Of a DNA stretch of 64,000 nucleotides, positions 8,536 through 16,502 are shown in pieces. The stretch comes from Pedobacter steynii (GTDB lineage: Bacteria > Bacteroidota > Bacteroidia > Sphingobacteriales > Sphingobacteriaceae): positions 1-64,000 of the forward strand of contig NZ_FNGY01000004.1 in NCBI RefSeq assembly GCF_900103665.1, read 5' to 3'. The notes under the pieces were generated by a model. That model did not search any database. It saw only the letters and a program-made list of their open reading frames with translations, and had not been told where the DNA came from. Both the position numbers and the translations under genes were made by a program. Positions within the stretch are counted from its first letter, which is position 1. Each line of letters opens with the position of its first letter.

Positions 8536-9423
8536 ATGAGTAATCATCCATCATTTATTGACAAAAACAGCAGCAAGGGCTGGAGAAATGGGTTCATTGG
8601 GGTATTGATTTTCAGTGGCTCTCTACCTGCCACAAGGGCGGCCGTTCTGGGTTTCGATCCGGTATTTGTAACGGTTTCCCGGGCAACCATTGCCGGGCTG
8701 CTGGCTCTTTGCATGCTATTCGTTTTTAAGGAAAAAAGACCTACGCGGGAACAGCTTTTTTCTCTGGTGATTGTCTCCATCGGTGTTGTACTGGGCTTCC
8801 CCCTATTGAGTGCGCTGGCCTTACAATATGTAACTTCCGCACATTCGGTTGTATTCCTGGGAATGTTGCCGCTTACCACAGCTATATTCGCCGTAATGCG
8901 CGGGGCAGAACGCCCCCGCCCTGCATTCTGGCTGTTCTCGATCTTAGGAAGCCTGCTCGTGATTGGTTTTGCAATCGCTCAGGGCTTAACAGCCTCACCT
9001 ATTGGTGACCTGTTGATGTTACTGGCGGTTATTTTGTGTGGACTGGGCTATGCCGAGGGCGCAAAACTTTCAAAAACACTGGGGGGATGGCAGGTTATCT
9101 CCTGGGCGCTTGTACTTTCCCTGCCTTTCATGGCACCTACGATGTATATACAACGTCCCACATCATTCACAGAAGTTGGCGCAGCAGCCTGGATTGGCCT
9201 CGCTTATGTTTCTGTATTCAGTATGCTGATTGGCTTTGTATTCTGGTATCGTGGCCTCGCTCAGGGTGGTATTGCAGCAGTAGGGCAATTACAACTCCTG
9301 CAGCCTTTTTTTGGATTGGCTCTGGCCGCCACCCTACTTCATGAAAAGGTAAGCATTGCGATGCTGGGCGTTACCATTGGTGTCATTCTTTGTGTTGCAG
9401 GTTCAAAAAAATTCGCTAAATAG
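8536..9423 (+). CDS. EamA/DMT-family transporter
   Basis: 295-residue integral membrane protein with about ten hydrophobic helices arranged as two EamA repeats of five. The first repeat covers about residues 15-145 and includes GFPLLSALALQYVTSAHSVV. The second runs from about 160 to 290 and ends in LLQPFFGLALAATLLHEKVS. Members of the drug/metabolite transporter superfamily export amino acids or other metabolites. The divergent MocR regulator suggests control by an amino compound or by PLP status. The substrate cannot be read from sequence. The start ATG lies just after AAGCTTAAGATC with no alternative in-frame ATG near it. Confidence 0.88.
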   Translation: MSNHPSFIDKNSSKGWRNGFIGVLIFSGSLPATRAAVLGFDPVFVTVSRATIAGLLALCMLFVFKEKRPTREQLFSLVIVSIGVVLGFPLLSALALQYVTSAHSVVFLGMLPLTTAIFAVMRGAERPRPAFWLFSILGSLLVIGFAIAQGLTASPIGDLLMLLAVILCGLGYAEGAKLSKTLGGWQVISWALVLSLPFMAPTMYIQRPTSFTEVGAAAWIGLAYVSVFSMLIGFVFWYRGLAQGGIAAVGQLQLLQPFFGLALAATLLHEKVSIAMLGVTIGVILCVAGSKKFAK

Positions 9424-9440
9424 TTGAGCTGGAAACAAAA

Positions 9441-9476
9441 AAATTCCGTTTTACTGCTTAAAGTAAAACGGAATTT
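9441..9476. terminator. Bidirectional intrinsic terminator
   Basis: A perfect 14-bp stem, AAATTCCGTTTTAC (9441-9454) with GTAAAACGGAATTT (9463-9476), closes an 8-nt loop. A-rich and T-rich flanks allow it to work in both directions. It lies between the convergent EamA gene and the small gene at 9488. Confidence 0.8.
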
Positions 9477-9487
9477 CAGCGCTTGTT

Positions 9488-9979
9488 TTATTGTTGTTGC
9501 TGGAGTACATCTACTTCAGCCTGCGACTTGATATAATTGTCAACTTCGGTATGAGGTATTTCTTTCACAGGGATCAAAAAACTACCATTTGATCCCGATA
9601 TCACAATTTCAGGAAGATATTGTCCGGGGAATGATCCTTTCGACACATAAGGCGTGGTACCTGCACCCAATGGCCCGGTCCAGCCCATAGAGTTAATTTT
9701 CAGTCCTCCTACAAAATGCGAGTCACGCGATAGGGTAAATCCGTATGAATAATTTGGTGCATCTCCCTGAACTTCGATGATAAATATTCCAGGGGTGCGT
9801 AATCCTGTCCACAAATATGTGGCTTTAGTTCTAGCCGGATCTACCGGCTCAGTTCCATAAAATCCCATAATTTTATTGTTTAAAGATGATTTCCTACTTT
9901 TTAAGGTTTTCGGTTTTCCTACTACCACAAACGGAATCAACTGAGAGCGTACAGCCGGCATTTGCTTCATTTTGCTCAC
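9488..9979 (-). CDS. Hypothetical protein
   Basis: 163 residues with no signal peptide or membrane segment and a basic N-terminus (MSKMKQMPAVRSQL). The central part is rich in G, S, T and aromatic residues (NYSYGFTLSRDSHFVGGLKINSMGWTGPLGAGTTPYV), suggesting a compact beta-rich fold. The C-terminus ends in a Q-rich tail (DVLQQQQ). A shorter start at MGFYGTEPVD (residue 38) is possible. The gene is divergent from the phospholipase D-like operon with 380 bp between them and could belong to that locus. No family recognised. Confidence 0.5.
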   Translation of the reverse strand: MSKMKQMPAVRSQLIPFVVVGKPKTLKSRKSSLNNKIMGFYGTEPVDPARTKATYLWTGLRTPGIFIIEVQGDAPNYSYGFTLSRDSHFVGGLKINSMGWTGPLGAGTTPYVSKGSFPGQYLPEIVISGSNGSFLIPVKEIPHTEVDNYIKSQAEVDVLQQQQ

Positions 9980-10358
9980 CGCTTTTGATTGTAAGTCAAA
10001 TATCCATCAAAAAACAATGCGCTTTCAGCGTATTTTCGCCTGTATTTGCAAACAGGTATTTATACCTAACTGGCTAACAATCAATATAACTAAGTAAAAC
10101 AAGACCAATAGACGGTGCACGTAAGAGTGTGCTGATTATCACTATCCTCTCGTTCAAATTCAATATGAAGGATCGCGGTGATATTGTCAAAAAAAATATC
10201 TAGCTTAGAGTAACGCTTAAAATAAAACACCTGACTAAAACTGTTGGCATTTGTATTAGTCGGAGGCAACGTTCTCTCTACCAGCCCTAAAAATTCATAG
10301 TCATGAATTTTTCAGAACACTGATTTTATTAATTTCTTAAACTTTAAACTCGCTCTCA
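9980..10358. other. Intergenic region before the PLD/GMC operon
   Basis: 379 bp between two divergent genes, without a convincing coding frame. It holds a perfect 10-bp inverted repeat (10289-10312, listed separately) and presumably the promoters for both directions. No clear TAnnTTTG element with a spaced TTG was found. Confidence 0.5.
10289..10312. promoter_or_regulatory. Perfect inverted repeat upstream of the PLD/GMC operon
   Basis: AAAAATTCAT (10289-10298), spacer AGTC, then ATGAATTTTT (10303-10312) is a perfect 10-bp palindrome 46 bp before the first gene of the operon. It could be an operator or a weak terminator/attenuator hairpin. AT-rich arms make chance occurrence possible. Confidence 0.35.
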
Positions 10359-12098
10359 ATGAGAAAAAGAACCAACCAGACAGGGGATAAAACCATCTCC
10401 GTCAACGCCATCGCCGGCACTTATGTAGTACTCTTAGCCATGGATGCAAATGATGCCGCCAGAAAGGGACTATTAGGCTTTGCCATCCACAGAACAGACC
10501 AGACAAAAAAAGAACAATATTGGCTTAAAGGATTCAAGACCTTTGAGGAAATTGATCCTAATCCTGCCCCAGGTTCACTCGTATCTACACAGGAAGCTCC
10601 AATTCAAAGTTTCATGTGGGGGGATTATACTGCTGCTCCCAATAGCAGCTATATCTATAAAGTAGTCCCTGTCTATGGAAGCCCAAAAAACTTAGTGTAT
10701 GGAACAGCTGTTGAAACGGAAATCAAGACAGAAAGTGAAGACAACGGACGCTTTGCCATCCATTTTAACCGCGGTGTTGCCGGTAGCCAGGCCTACGCCA
10801 GGAAGTTTGGCAATAAAACTCCGGAAGCTGCCGGTCCTGAGGCTTTCAAATGGCTATCCAGGGGTTTGGAAGAAGCCATATTGGCCTTTATAGGTCAGGC
10901 AAAAGGCCCTCAATACAGCATCAGAACTGCAGCTTATGAATTCAGCCATGAAGGTGTTTTAAATGCCTTTAGGAATGCATCCACAACTGGTGCAGATGTA
11001 AAAATTGTTTACGACGCAAGGGTAAATCCAACCGGACCGAAGGTGGCCAGCGAAGCTGCAATTGCCAAAGCAGGAATTGGAAAACTGATGATCCCAAGAA
11101 CCTCCGACCCGGCTTATATCTCCCATAACAAATACATCATTCTGTTAAAGGATAATGTTCCTGTAGAAGTTTTAACCGGTTCAACCAACTTTACCGATGG
11201 TGGCATTTATGGGCAATCAAATGTCGTACACATCGTGAGAGATCAAAAAATTGCAGCCCAATATCTGGAATATTGGACAAAACTATCATTGGATACTCCT
11301 GTAAAGCAATTGAGAAGCTGGACTGTTGCGCAGACCCCAACACCAACCACTGCATTTGTTGACGGTACGCAACCTGTTTTTAGTCCCAGGTCCTCAAACG
11401 ATGCCCTACAATGGTACGCGAATGAAATAGACAGCGCAGAATCAATGGTTGGCTTTACTGCTGCCTTTGGTGTGAACGACCTCTTTGCTTTGGTTATGCA
11501 GAACAACCTCAAAAATACCCGTTATGTCCTTTTCGAGAAAAAACCACCGGCACCAAATCCAAAGAAACCGGAAAAAGGACCTTCTAAAGCCTATACTCAA
11601 TACCTCGGTTATTCTCAGATCAAAAATAACAACATCGCCATCGGAGAGATCCTGGCTAAAGCCGTTGTCGGTGACTCTGAACTGCACAGGTGGCTGGAGG
11701 AGAACTTATCCGGCCTCAATAGAATGGTGAAATACCTGCACACTAAATACCTCTTCATCAATCCACTCAGCGAAGACCCTACTGTAATCAGCGGTTCTGC
11801 CAATTTCAGTCAGGCTTCAACGGTGAACAACGACGAAAATATGTTGGTTATTAAAGGAGATAAAATGGTTGCCGACGTATATCTCGGAGAATTTATGCGC
11901 ATCTGGAATCATTTTTACTTCCGTGATATCGCCAGTCGCTATGCCCTTATCAATTCCAAAAAAGCTTCAACCGGGGCCGATACACAAATAGAAATTGCCG
12001 ACATCCCCAGTCCTTACCTCGAAAAGGATGATTCCTGGACCGAAGACTATTTTGGAAGTAATTACAGAAAGACACAGGAACGTCTGCTATTTAGATAA
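10359..12098 (+). CDS. Phospholipase D-like domain protein
   Basis: 579-residue protein with two PLD-type half-sites. The first is SHNKYIILLKD followed by LTGSTNFTDGG; the second is LHTKYLFINPL followed by ISGSANFSQAS. Both keep the H-x-K and the downstream G-S-x-N, but the Asp of the canonical HxKx4D motif is displaced in the first and replaced by Asn in the second. The N-terminal 120 residues look like a beta-sandwich or FN3-like region. There is no signal peptide, so the protein is cytosolic unless exported by another route. It may hydrolyse or transfer phosphodiesters. It is the first gene of an operon with GMC oxidoreductase and ferritin-like genes, an unusual setting for a PLD protein. 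Confidence 0.8.
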   Translation: MRKRTNQTGDKTISVNAIAGTYVVLLAMDANDAARKGLLGFAIHRTDQTKKEQYWLKGFKTFEEIDPNPAPGSLVSTQEAPIQSFMWGDYTAAPNSSYIYKVVPVYGSPKNLVYGTAVETEIKTESEDNGRFAIHFNRGVAGSQAYARKFGNKTPEAAGPEAFKWLSRGLEEAILAFIGQAKGPQYSIRTAAYEFSHEGVLNAFRNASTTGADVKIVYDARVNPTGPKVASEAAIAKAGIGKLMIPRTSDPAYISHNKYIILLKDNVPVEVLTGSTNFTDGGIYGQSNVVHIVRDQKIAAQYLEYWTKLSLDTPVKQLRSWTVAQTPTPTTAFVDGTQPVFSPRSSNDALQWYANEIDSAESMVGFTAAFGVNDLFALVMQNNLKNTRYVLFEKKPPAPNPKKPEKGPSKAYTQYLGYSQIKNNNIAIGEILAKAVVGDSELHRWLEENLSGLNRMVKYLHTKYLFINPLSEDPTVISGSANFSQASTVNNDENMLVIKGDKMVADVYLGEFMRIWNHFYFRDIASRYALINSKKASTGADTQIEIADIPSPYLEKDDSWTEDYFGSNYRKTQERLLFR

Positions 12099-12116
12099 AA
12101 TATAAAATCCATCCTT

Positions 12117-12647
12117 ATGAACACAAAATTAATGCTAACCGGAGATATCTGCAAGGATATCATTGATCCCGGACTTATCCAGAGTGAGCAGCACCCCCTA
12201 ACCGCTGCCCAAAGGGAATTCCTCTGGAAACTATTTGTACAGATCGGAAATGTATGGGAAAATGTCCATTACGAATCCTCTAACCTCAAAAGCTCCTGGC
12301 TGGAAATGGTCGCTGCAAAAACCAATGTAGCCCCCTCCTATACAGGCGAGTACATCAACGCAACTTATGTGATACAGGAGCTGATTGACCTGAATGGTGA
12401 GGAAAATGCCTACCGTTTACTATTTCTGACCTACAAACAACCTGAGGGGCCACCGACAACCAGACTGGCGCATACCAAAGCATTTGTGGTCAATGAGTTT
12501 ATCATCATGCAGGTCATGGCCAGTGGATTTAAGCACTTCGGTGGTAAGAACTACCATGGTTATGTGAAAGGTTCGAGATATAGCAAGCAAGATTTAGTTA
12601 GAGTTTATAAACCAGATCCGGCCACCAATAACGCGCAGCAGTCATGA
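12117..12647 (+). CDS. Hypothetical protein, possible small partner of the GMC oxidoreductase
   Basis: 176 residues, largely helical, no signal peptide or membrane segment. It follows the PLD-like gene after 18 bp, and its stop codon overlaps the GMC start codon (ATGA), so translation is probably coupled. Small helical proteins encoded next to GMC dehydrogenases are often subunit-3 partners of gluconate/sorbitol-type dehydrogenases. This one lacks the Tat signal of those subunits and has no recognised motif, so the analogy rests on position only. The segment TTRLAHTKAFVVNEFIIMQVMASGF may form a buried helix. Confidence 0.55.
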   Translation: MNTKLMLTGDICKDIIDPGLIQSEQHPLTAAQREFLWKLFVQIGNVWENVHYESSNLKSSWLEMVAAKTNVAPSYTGEYINATYVIQELIDLNGEENAYRLLFLTYKQPEGPPTTRLAHTKAFVVNEFIIMQVMASGFKHFGGKNYHGYVKGSRYSKQDLVRVYKPDPATNNAQQS

Positions 12648-14245
12648 GAAACTATGAATATATTATTGTCGGTTCAGGCGTAGCCGGAACCACAATAGCA
12701 AAGCGTCTGCTGGAGCATAATCCGCTTACCGCTATCCTTATGCTCGAAGCAGGGCCGGTGATCCCCTCAAAGGACAGACGGGCATGGTGGGACTACATCA
12801 CCTTAAACAGAACACCCTACGATTATACCTATGATAAAAAATGGGAAGCTAAATCTGTTGGCACCACCAATTGGCTGTCCGAAGGTGCAAGGGTAAAAGC
12901 CGTAGGTGGCTCTACCATGCACTGGGGAGCCTGGTCCCTAAGGTTTAAACCGGAAGACTTTCAGCTCCACAGCAATACGGGACAGGGCGCAGACTGGCCG
13001 ATTTCTTATGACGATCTGGAAGCCTATTATCAACAGGCGGAAGAATATCTGGCCGTTTGCGGCGATGAAGACGAAAAATGGTCGCCAAGAAGCAAACCTT
13101 ATCCAATGCCACCATTTGAGTGGACAGCTGCCGATGGCTTAATGATCAAAGCATTTGAAGAAATGGACATCAAACCCGGTAAAATGCCTTTGGCGAGGTA
13201 CAGAAAATGCTTCACCACCGGAACGTGTAAGTACTGCCCTTTTGGTTCCAGATTTTCTGCGGTAGATATCCTGACGGAACTGTTGGAAAACAAGAAGTAT
13301 GTCAACTTTACGCTTAGGCCCAATACACCGGTAAGGAAGATCAACTGTGAAAGCAAGGATAAGATTGCTTCAATAGAATGTCTGAATAACCTCACAGGTG
13401 AGGTAAGTTTGGAAAAAGCAAGCCATTACATCATCTGTTCCGGTTCGTACGAAACACCAAAATTACTCATGAACTCCAAAAATGAGTTTTGGGAGAAAGG
13501 TGTTGGAAATGATGAAGATCTATGTGGACGCTTTATCATCTCTCATTCCATGTTAAAAGTAAGGGGAACATTTCCGGAAAATAAGGAACGATGGTTTCAG
13601 GAATATGATTTCCCGACCCTCATGTCCAGAAGTTACGATACACCGGGTAGACAGGCGATCGGAAAGATCTTTCTTTTCAAAGATCGTGTGCAACCCAATC
13701 AGAACATCGCCAAACTGATGATTGCCGGAAAAAATTGCGACGAGATCGATGCCATCATGAGCGGTCCGATGACGATTGAACTTCAGGCCTTCATGGAGGA
13801 AAAGGGAAAATATGACAACCGACTGGAAATTATGGAAGGTACCGACAGATTTGGATTGCCTCTAACCAAGATTAGTTTTTCCCGGACTGAGGAAGAAAAT
13901 GAGAATGCATTGAAAAACCTGGAAATCATGAAAGAGGTGATCCTTAAAATGGGCTGTACCATTAATCCCGGAGATGCCAGGGTTGATGAACCGGGTGCAC
14001 ACCATACCACCGGAACCTGCCGGATGGGCAAAACAGCAGCCGATGGCGTAACCGATGAAAACCTCAAAGTACATGGAATTTCGAACCTATACCTCTGCTC
14101 CAATGGGGTATTCCCTACTGGTAGTGCGGTGAATCCGACTTTAACCTTAACCGCATTATCATTCAGACTATCAGACCTATTAATTCAACAATCAAACCTA
14201 TTAACGCAATGGAATCACAAGACATCACAACCACAGAAAATCTAA
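12644..14245 (+). CDS. GMC-family FAD-dependent oxidoreductase
   Basis: 533 residues. The Rossmann FAD-binding motif lies at the N-terminus (YIIVGSGVAGTTIAKRL, residues 6-22), followed by MLEAG. AVGGSTMHWGAW matches the GMC flavin-attachment and loop region. The C-terminal domain has GAHHTTGTCRMG and VFPTGSAVNPTLTLTALSFRLSDLL, the second GMC signature. A Cys-rich patch (CFTTGTCKYCPFGSRFSA, about residues 187-204) resembles GMC enzymes related to gluconate/sorbitol dehydrogenases. Likely oxidises an alcohol to a carbonyl. No signal peptide. Its end overlaps the next gene by 37 bp, so the operon is tightly coupled. Confidence 0.9.
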   Translation: MRNYEYIIVGSGVAGTTIAKRLLEHNPLTAILMLEAGPVIPSKDRRAWWDYITLNRTPYDYTYDKKWEAKSVGTTNWLSEGARVKAVGGSTMHWGAWSLRFKPEDFQLHSNTGQGADWPISYDDLEAYYQQAEEYLAVCGDEDEKWSPRSKPYPMPPFEWTAADGLMIKAFEEMDIKPGKMPLARYRKCFTTGTCKYCPFGSRFSAVDILTELLENKKYVNFTLRPNTPVRKINCESKDKIASIECLNNLTGEVSLEKASHYIICSGSYETPKLLMNSKNEFWEKGVGNDEDLCGRFIISHSMLKVRGTFPENKERWFQEYDFPTLMSRSYDTPGRQAIGKIFLFKDRVQPNQNIAKLMIAGKNCDEIDAIMSGPMTIELQAFMEEKGKYDNRLEIMEGTDRFGLPLTKISFSRTEEENENALKNLEIMKEVILKMGCTINPGDARVDEPGAHHTTGTCRMGKTAADGVTDENLKVHGISNLYLCSNGVFPTGSAVNPTLTLTALSFRLSDLLIQQSNLLTQWNHKTSQPQKI

Positions 14246-15330
14246 ATACCAGCATCGATGAAGTCATCCGGAAAGATGATACAACCATGGAAGAACATGT
14301 TGCGCTGCTCAACCATAGCTTAATTGATTCTGTCGACGATGAACTCCGTTTAGCCTTACTAAAAGATTCACTTCAGGTATGCATCGATCTGGAATTTGGA
14401 ACCATTCCCATTTATCTCGCCGCATTATGGTCGATCAAAGACAACCTTGACCCGGTTGCCAAATCCATCCGCCATATTGTACAGGAAGAAATGTTGCATC
14501 TGGCCCTGGTTTGTAACCTGCTCAGCTCCATTGGTGGAGATCCTAAGATTTATGATACCAGTGATAAAGGGCTAAGGTATCCAACAAAGCTGCCTGGCGG
14601 AGTGCATCCGGAGCTCACACTTCGTTTGTCTGGCCTGAATGATGACATGCTGGATGACTTCCTGGAAATAGAACTGCCGCAAGGCGAGATTCAGATCGCG
14701 GAGTACGACAGTAAATATAAAGATTGTCATGAACATGACGGAGAACATTCTACCACCATTGGCGCCTTGTATACTGCCATTAATGAAGAGTTCCATAGCC
14801 TGAAACCGGAGATGAAACCCGATCAGCAAGTCAGCGGCCCACTTTCCTGGTTCATCGTGGACAATCTCGAAAAACTGGATAGTGCCATCCACTGGATTAT
14901 GGAGCAGGGAGAAGGCGCAGTAGAAGCAAATGAAACAAAAACTGCTCCTGAAGAGCTCTCCCACTTTTACAGATTCTGGGAAGTAAGGAAAAGACAGAAG
15001 ATTGAATTAGATCCGGCAACCGGCAAATATGCTTTTATGTCGCCACTCGCATTTCCTGAGGTCTGGCCAATGGCTATCGTCCCAGAGGGAGGCTATCTGC
15101 AGAAAGATGTGCCGGAAGAAGTCTGGGAACTGACGCATCAGTTTGACCTGGTCTATTCTAAAATGATCCATACGCTGGAAAGTGCATGGGGTGATGGCGG
15201 GCAGGCGGCGCTATGGAAGGCAATAGAACTGATGTTCGACCTTGAAAAGTTTGCCATTCCGCTAATGAAAATCCCAGTTCTGGGTATACCCGGAAATTAT
15301 GGTCCTAGTTTTAGATTAATTGAATATTAA
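14209..15330 (+). CDS. Ferritin-like protein of the VioB/iminophenylpyruvate-dimer-synthase type
   Basis: 373 residues. The family pattern is CIDLEFGTIPIYLAALWSIKD (about 56-76), then VQEEMLHLALVCNLLSSIGG with the E-x-x-H iron-ligand motif, then AINEEFHSL, then MEQGEGAVEAN and EELSHFYRFWEV. This matches the ferritin-like domain found in VioB/RebD-like chromopyrrolate-type enzymes and in many uncharacterised proteins of biosynthetic clusters. A di-iron or haem cofactor is expected. The ATG at 14209 overlaps the GMC gene by 37 bp; MEEHVALL at 14287 is an alternative start. Substrate unknown; the cluster context suggests oxidative or coupling chemistry on a small molecule. Confidence 0.82.
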   Translation: MESQDITTTENLNTSIDEVIRKDDTTMEEHVALLNHSLIDSVDDELRLALLKDSLQVCIDLEFGTIPIYLAALWSIKDNLDPVAKSIRHIVQEEMLHLALVCNLLSSIGGDPKIYDTSDKGLRYPTKLPGGVHPELTLRLSGLNDDMLDDFLEIELPQGEIQIAEYDSKYKDCHEHDGEHSTTIGALYTAINEEFHSLKPEMKPDQQVSGPLSWFIVDNLEKLDSAIHWIMEQGEGAVEANETKTAPEELSHFYRFWEVRKRQKIELDPATGKYAFMSPLAFPEVWPMAIVPEGGYLQKDVPEEVWELTHQFDLVYSKMIHTLESAWGDGGQAALWKAIELMFDLEKFAIPLMKIPVLGIPGNYGPSFRLIEY

Positions 15331-15340
15331 ACCAGAAATC

Positions 15341-15775
15341 ATGACAGGTCAAATCGATAAAAAATGGAAAATTGTCCGGACTGTTGAGCTTAATTCTGCG
15401 GCAGACAAAGTGTGGGCAATGATTGGAGGATTTTACACGATACATTTGTGGCATCCCGACATCGAAAAAACAGAAATAGGCTCCGATCAGACAGAATTGC
15501 CGGAAATCAGAAGAATCCTCACCTTTCCCGGACAGCCGACTACCACAGAAGAGCTGATTTACATGAACAACCCCGGCCTTTGTTACCATTACAGATGGCA
15601 TGACGGCGCCTGGGGCAGAGCGATAAAGGAATACCATGCAGAAATCAGGGTGATCGAACTTGAAGTTGGCAAAAGATGCTTAGTTCAATGGACTGGTCAT
15701 TTTGTTTACCATGAAGACGGCTTAACTCAATTCTATGAAAATGGGTTTACCAACCTAAAGAAAATATTTAATTAA
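15341..15775 (+). CDS. SRPBCC-family (polyketide cyclase/START-like) protein
   Basis: About 144 residues from MTGQIDKKWK; seven extra codons upstream would overlap the ferritin-like gene. It opens with VRTVELNSAADKVWAMIGGFYTIHLWHPDI, the classic first strand and helix of SRPBCC ligand-binding proteins. Alternating strands and a C-terminal long helix (YENGFTNLKKIF) follow. Such proteins bind hydrophobic ligands or cyclise polyketide-like substrates. Its position, 10 bp after the ferritin-like gene and within the same operon, points to a role in the same pathway. No catalytic residue can be assigned. Confidence 0.8.
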   Translation: MTGQIDKKWKIVRTVELNSAADKVWAMIGGFYTIHLWHPDIEKTEIGSDQTELPEIRRILTFPGQPTTTEELIYMNNPGLCYHYRWHDGAWGRAIKEYHAEIRVIELEVGKRCLVQWTGHFVYHEDGLTQFYENGFTNLKKIFN

Positions 15776-15794
15776 CCCTAAAACATCAAATCCA

Positions 15795-16214
15795 ATGGGA
15801 AGCTATGTAGAAATAAATGACACCCTTCAATTAACCACAGAACAAGGATTTCCTTCGGATCTAATGGACCGGGAGCAACATATCATTAATCCGGTTACCT
15901 TAGCCGATGTTGAGGGTAAAATCTTCAGCTTTAAAGACAAGCCCTCCGCGCGTATATTCCAACTGGATCCGGTTAGGGTATACTATGTCCATAATATCAA
16001 TGGAAAATGGTTGTTCTGGGGCCGCATCTTTATCCAGACGGAAACGATCTATAAGAAATTAGACGTCCATGGAAACTGGACAGAGGGAGAATGGTTAACC
16101 TCAGGAACTTACACCATCATCGATGTGTATGATCCGGTTTATCAAAAAGTTTTCACGCTTCATGAAGCTCCGCCTGACCGAAATTATTTTATCCCGGATC
16201 CATCAAAAGATTAA
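15795..16214 (+). CDS. Hypothetical protein, last gene of the PLD/GMC operon
   Basis: 139 residues, predicted mainly beta. Aromatic-rich strands occur (PVRVYYVHNINGKWLFWGRIFIQTETIY and GTYTIIDVYDP), and the C-terminus is Pro-rich (EAPPDRNYFIPDPSKD). No signal peptide. It lies 19 bp after the SRPBCC gene and is followed directly by a strong terminator, so it closes the operon. The strand pattern might form a small barrel or lipocalin-like ligand-binding fold, but no family is recognised. Confidence 0.6.
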   Translation: MGSYVEINDTLQLTTEQGFPSDLMDREQHIINPVTLADVEGKIFSFKDKPSARIFQLDPVRVYYVHNINGKWLFWGRIFIQTETIYKKLDVHGNWTEGEWLTSGTYTIIDVYDPVYQKVFTLHEAPPDRNYFIPDPSKD

Positions 16215-16222
16215 TTCCATAA

Positions 16223-16255
16223 AAAAACCTGCCATCCTAAGATGAGCAGGTTTTT
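16223..16255 (+). terminator. Intrinsic terminator of the PLD/GMC operon
   Basis: Stem AAAAACCTGC (16223-16232) and GCAGGTTTTT (16246-16255) with a 13-nt loop, ending in a T run 9 bp after the operon's last stop codon. It separates this operon from the NRPS gene. Confidence 0.85.
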
Positions 16256-16502
16256 GATCATTCTGTTCAAATGACTGCTATCAGTAAAGCCCGGTTCCCA
16301 GGCTATTTCCTTAATTGGGTGATTTCGTTGTAGTGGAAATCTCCGGTAATCAAGCTTTGTTTTGCGCCAGATCAGCGAATCAAAAAGTCATATTTTAGGC
16401 TGGTAAAAGTTCCTGCCGCGTAAAAAAATAACACATTTTAATAACAAATTACTACTTTGCATTAAAATACAATTACTTTTCGCTCATAGCAAGAATCAAT
16501 AA

